Source: Anabaena sp. 4-3 (GTDB lineage Bacteria; Cyanobacteriota; Cyanobacteriia; Cyanobacteriales; Nostocaceae). From it: DNA of 64,000 bases. Below are positions 62,433-64,000 of this stretch, in pieces. A program made the position numbers and the translations under genes. The DNA lies in assembly GCF_001597745.1 (NCBI RefSeq), contig NZ_LUHJ01000061.1:107810-171809 (forward strand), read 5' to 3'. Position 1 is the stretch's first letter. Each line of letters begins with the position of its first letter. The notes beneath the pieces are model-generated. The model was not told the DNA's origin and did not search any database. It saw nothing but the letters and a program-made list of their open reading frames with translations.

Positions 62433-63281
62433 GTGTCAATAACAGAACATAAAATAACAGTAGATTCTCTAGAGTGGTTTTATCGGGAAGCTCAACCAAT
62501 TGGTCAAAGTGATTTATTGCCCGTGGTTTTATTACATGGGTTGCCATCACAAAGTTATAGCTGGCGTAATATCATATCAGCTTTAGCGAGTCAAGGAACA
62601 AGAGCGATCGCACCCGATTGGATTGGTTATGGCTTTTCTGCCAAACCAGAAAAACGAGACTTCGCTTACACTCCTGATGCTTATATCAAAGCTTTAGAAA
62701 GTTTTATTAATGCTTTAGAACTAGAACGATTTTCTTTAGTTGTGCAAGGTTTTTTAGGTTCTGTAGGCTTACAATATGCCCTAAAAAATCCCCAAAAAAT
62801 TGTCAACATCGCTATCTTAAATACACCCATTTATACTACTGCCAAATTACCCTGGAAAATTCAACAAATGGGTTTACCTTTAGCGGGTGAAATGATGACT
62901 CAAGACCCCTTATTAGTTGACCGGACTTTAGAAGGTGGTAGTCGTTATCGTATCGAAGATAAAGACTTAGACGTTTATCGTAAACCGTTTCTGAAAACTT
63001 CGGCAGCAGGACGGGCGTTATTAGCAACTATTCGTAATTTACAATTGCCATCAGCAATGACAGAAATTACATCTGGTTTTCAACAATGGCAACAACCAAT
63101 CCTAATTCAATGGGGTATGATTGACCCGTGGTTGCCTATAGATGTAGCAGAAAATTTCGCCAAGTCTGTACCCAATGCCGAAGTAATTAAACTAAACAAC
63201 GTTGGTCACTATCCACAGGAACACTATCACGAAGCCATTTTACAAGACCTTCTACCCTTCGTGCGTTGTGCTGGCGGTTGA
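62433..63281 (+). CDS. Alpha/beta-hydrolase-fold protein without a catalytic nucleophile
   Basis: A 282-residue protein of the haloalkane-dehalogenase-like group. Oxyanion region VVLLHGLPSQSYSWRN (31-46), the Asp in IQWGMIDPWLP and the histidine in NNVGHYPQEH are present. At the elbow the sequence is LVVQGFLGSVG: the usual LVVQDWGG Asp (or Ser) is Gly106. The enzyme is thus probably not a standard hydrolase or dehalogenase; it may be a binding protein or use another residue. The start is GTG at 62433. Confidence 0.85.
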   Translation: MSITEHKITVDSLEWFYREAQPIGQSDLLPVVLLHGLPSQSYSWRNIISALASQGTRAIAPDWIGYGFSAKPEKRDFAYTPDAYIKALESFINALELERFSLVVQGFLGSVGLQYALKNPQKIVNIAILNTPIYTTAKLPWKIQQMGLPLAGEMMTQDPLLVDRTLEGGSRYRIEDKDLDVYRKPFLKTSAAGRALLATIRNLQLPSAMTEITSGFQQWQQPILIQWGMIDPWLPIDVAENFAKSVPNAEVIKLNNVGHYPQEHYHEAILQDLLPFVRCAGG

Positions 63282-63304
63282 CGGTTGACGGTTGACGGTT
63301 GACT
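63279..63304. repeat. Tandem heptamer GTTGACG
   Basis: Three to four units of GTTGACG directly at the stop codon of the alpha/beta-hydrolase gene. Confidence 0.85.
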
Positions 63305-63353
63305 CTTAAAAAATTTTTCCCTCATCCCCCTCATCTCCCCCACTCCCCAATCC

Positions 63354-63584
63354 CTACTCCCCAGTCACCTCTTTCTCCGGTACGGGATCATAACCACCGG
63401 GATGAAAGGGATGACAGCGTAAGATGCGCCAAATAGCCATCCAGCCACCGCGAAATATGCCAAATCTTTCAATGGCTTGGATGGCGTACATTGAGCAAGT
63501 TGGCTGAAAACGGCAAGTTGGGGGGAATAATGGCGAGATAAAGATTCTGTAGCCTTGAATTAACCAAATCAATAATTGCTTCAT
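63354..63584 (-). CDS. yidD: Membrane protein insertion efficiency factor YidD
   Basis: A 76-residue Yid[40 protein letters not shown], and [17 protein letters not shown]. Length and all three conserved cysteines are as in the family, which helps YidC insert proteins in membranes. It is divergent from the gene at the window edge. Confidence 0.95.
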   Translation of the reverse strand: MKQLLIWLIQGYRIFISPLFPPTCRFQPTCSMYAIQAIERFGIFRGGWMAIWRILRCHPFHPGGYDPVPEKEVTGE

Positions 63585-63650
63585 GAGTGTTGCCTAAATC
63601 TTATACATTGGTAACAGAGGTCAATTTGTTGTATCTATTAACTTCTTTTG

Positions 63651-64000
63651 TTGAGTTCATTTCCTGATATCATCTCTAATCCCCCTTTGTGGCTGCAAAT
63701 TTCTGTAGTTGCGGCTTGGGTGTCGTTGATTCTGGCGATCGCGGGTTTGGTACGTCGTTTTACCACTAGCGATGCTGAAATTGTCCGCAAAATAGTTCAT
63801 ATCGGTGCTGGCCATGTGATTTTAATCGCTTGGTGGCTGAATATTCCTGCTAATGTAGGTATTGGGGCTTCCATTTTAGCGAGTATCGTCACACTATTGT
63901 CGTATATATTCCCTATTCTCCCAGGTATCAACAGCGTAGGCAGACAAAGTTTAGGAACGTTTTTTTATGCTGCTAGTGTGGGTATTTTAGTGGCTTGTTT
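63651..64000 (+). CDS. Diacylglycerol/polyprenol (dolichol, phytol) kinase family, 5' part
   Basis: An open frame running off the right edge. Several hydrophobic segments, with VRKIVHIGAGHVILIAWWL (about 42-60), the conserved block of CTP-dependent polyprenol and phytol kinases such as plant VTE5. In cyanobacteria a homologue phosphorylates phytol for tocopherol synthesis. No ATG is in frame near the start; TTG at 63651 (or 63648) is the first possible start after an in-frame TAA. Confidence 0.75.
   Translation, partial: MSSFPDIISNPPLWLQISVVAAWVSLILAIAGLVRRFTTSDAEIVRKIVHIGAGHVILIAWWLNIPANVGIGASILASIVTLLSYIFPILPGINSVGRQSLGTFFYAASVGILVAC

Overview
The window looks like chromosome of a filamentous, heterocyst-forming cyanobacterium of the Nostoc/Anabaena type. 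The evidence is the abundant HIP1 octamers (GCGATCGC), heptameric short tandem repeats (TTAGTCA/TTATTAG, CTCCCTCAT and similar) in almost every intergenic gap, a PanC-cytidylate kinase fusion, a PsbQ-like thylakoid lipoprotein, a cyanobacterial AbrB regulator, sucrose-phosphate phosphatase and large PAS/GAF hybrid kinases. I cannot name the strain from sequence alone. No tRNA, rRNA or intact insertion sequence was found.

Layout. 1-480: the leader-proximal end of a CRISPR array (two 37-bp repeats, transcribed leftwards) and a leader with three copies of CGCGGATGG. 480-13,300: mostly minus-strand metabolic and regulatory genes (ppsA, a membrane WD40 protein, a DUF1338 dioxygenase, a hybrid kinase next to a decayed response regulator, pyrR, cobD, Rrf2, a ClC antiporter) with the AbrB gene on the plus strand. 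13,700-21,800: a zinc-ribbon protein, a GT39-type glycosyltransferase, a serine recombinase with degenerate active site, a VOC protein, DUF2795, a PHP phosphoesterase, purM and mobile-element debris. 21,900-30,000: sodB, panC-cmk with a striking hairpin leader, rlpA, glutaminase and an SLH-glycosidase. 30,300-38,000: a PEP-CTERM protein, a divergent amidohydrolase / isochorismatase-like hydrolase / cupin group, moaE, an S4 protein and an Fe-siderophore/cobalamin-type ABC pair. 38,100-50,500: a stress-type island (Mn catalase, cupin, two Zn alcohol dehydrogenases, a 900-residue Asn/Gln-rich repeat protein, SRPBCC, a PfpI/ferritin-like fusion, DUF2267, DUF6335, universal stress protein). 50,500-64,000: pgk, a 1249-aa hybrid kinase, bioF, ruvA-sppA, a DCC protein, psbQ-like, a glycine-oxidase-like FAD enzyme, an alpha/beta-hydrolase without a nucleophile, yidD, and a truncated dolichol/phytol-kinase gene at the right edge.

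How the genes fit together. Most are single-gene or two-gene units of housekeeping metabolism (gluconeogenesis, glycolysis, purine, pyrimidine, pantothenate, biotin and cobamide synthesis). Two groups look functionally coherent: the divergent hydrolase group at 31.9-34.7 kb, probably degrading a nitrogen-containing compound, and the oxidative/osmotic stress island at 38-50 kb.

The intergenic DNA is rich in small non-coding elements: four related inverted-repeat elements carrying GGGTGCGTCAGA, two copies of a GTAGAGACGTT palindrome, a 147-bp inverted-repeat element, and tandem heptamers that in places supply the start or stop codons of neighbouring genes. The strongest leads for something undescribed are the panC-cmk leader hairpin, the giant repeat protein and its surrounding island, and the CRISPR leader motif set. 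I found no clear-cut new defence or biosynthetic system.
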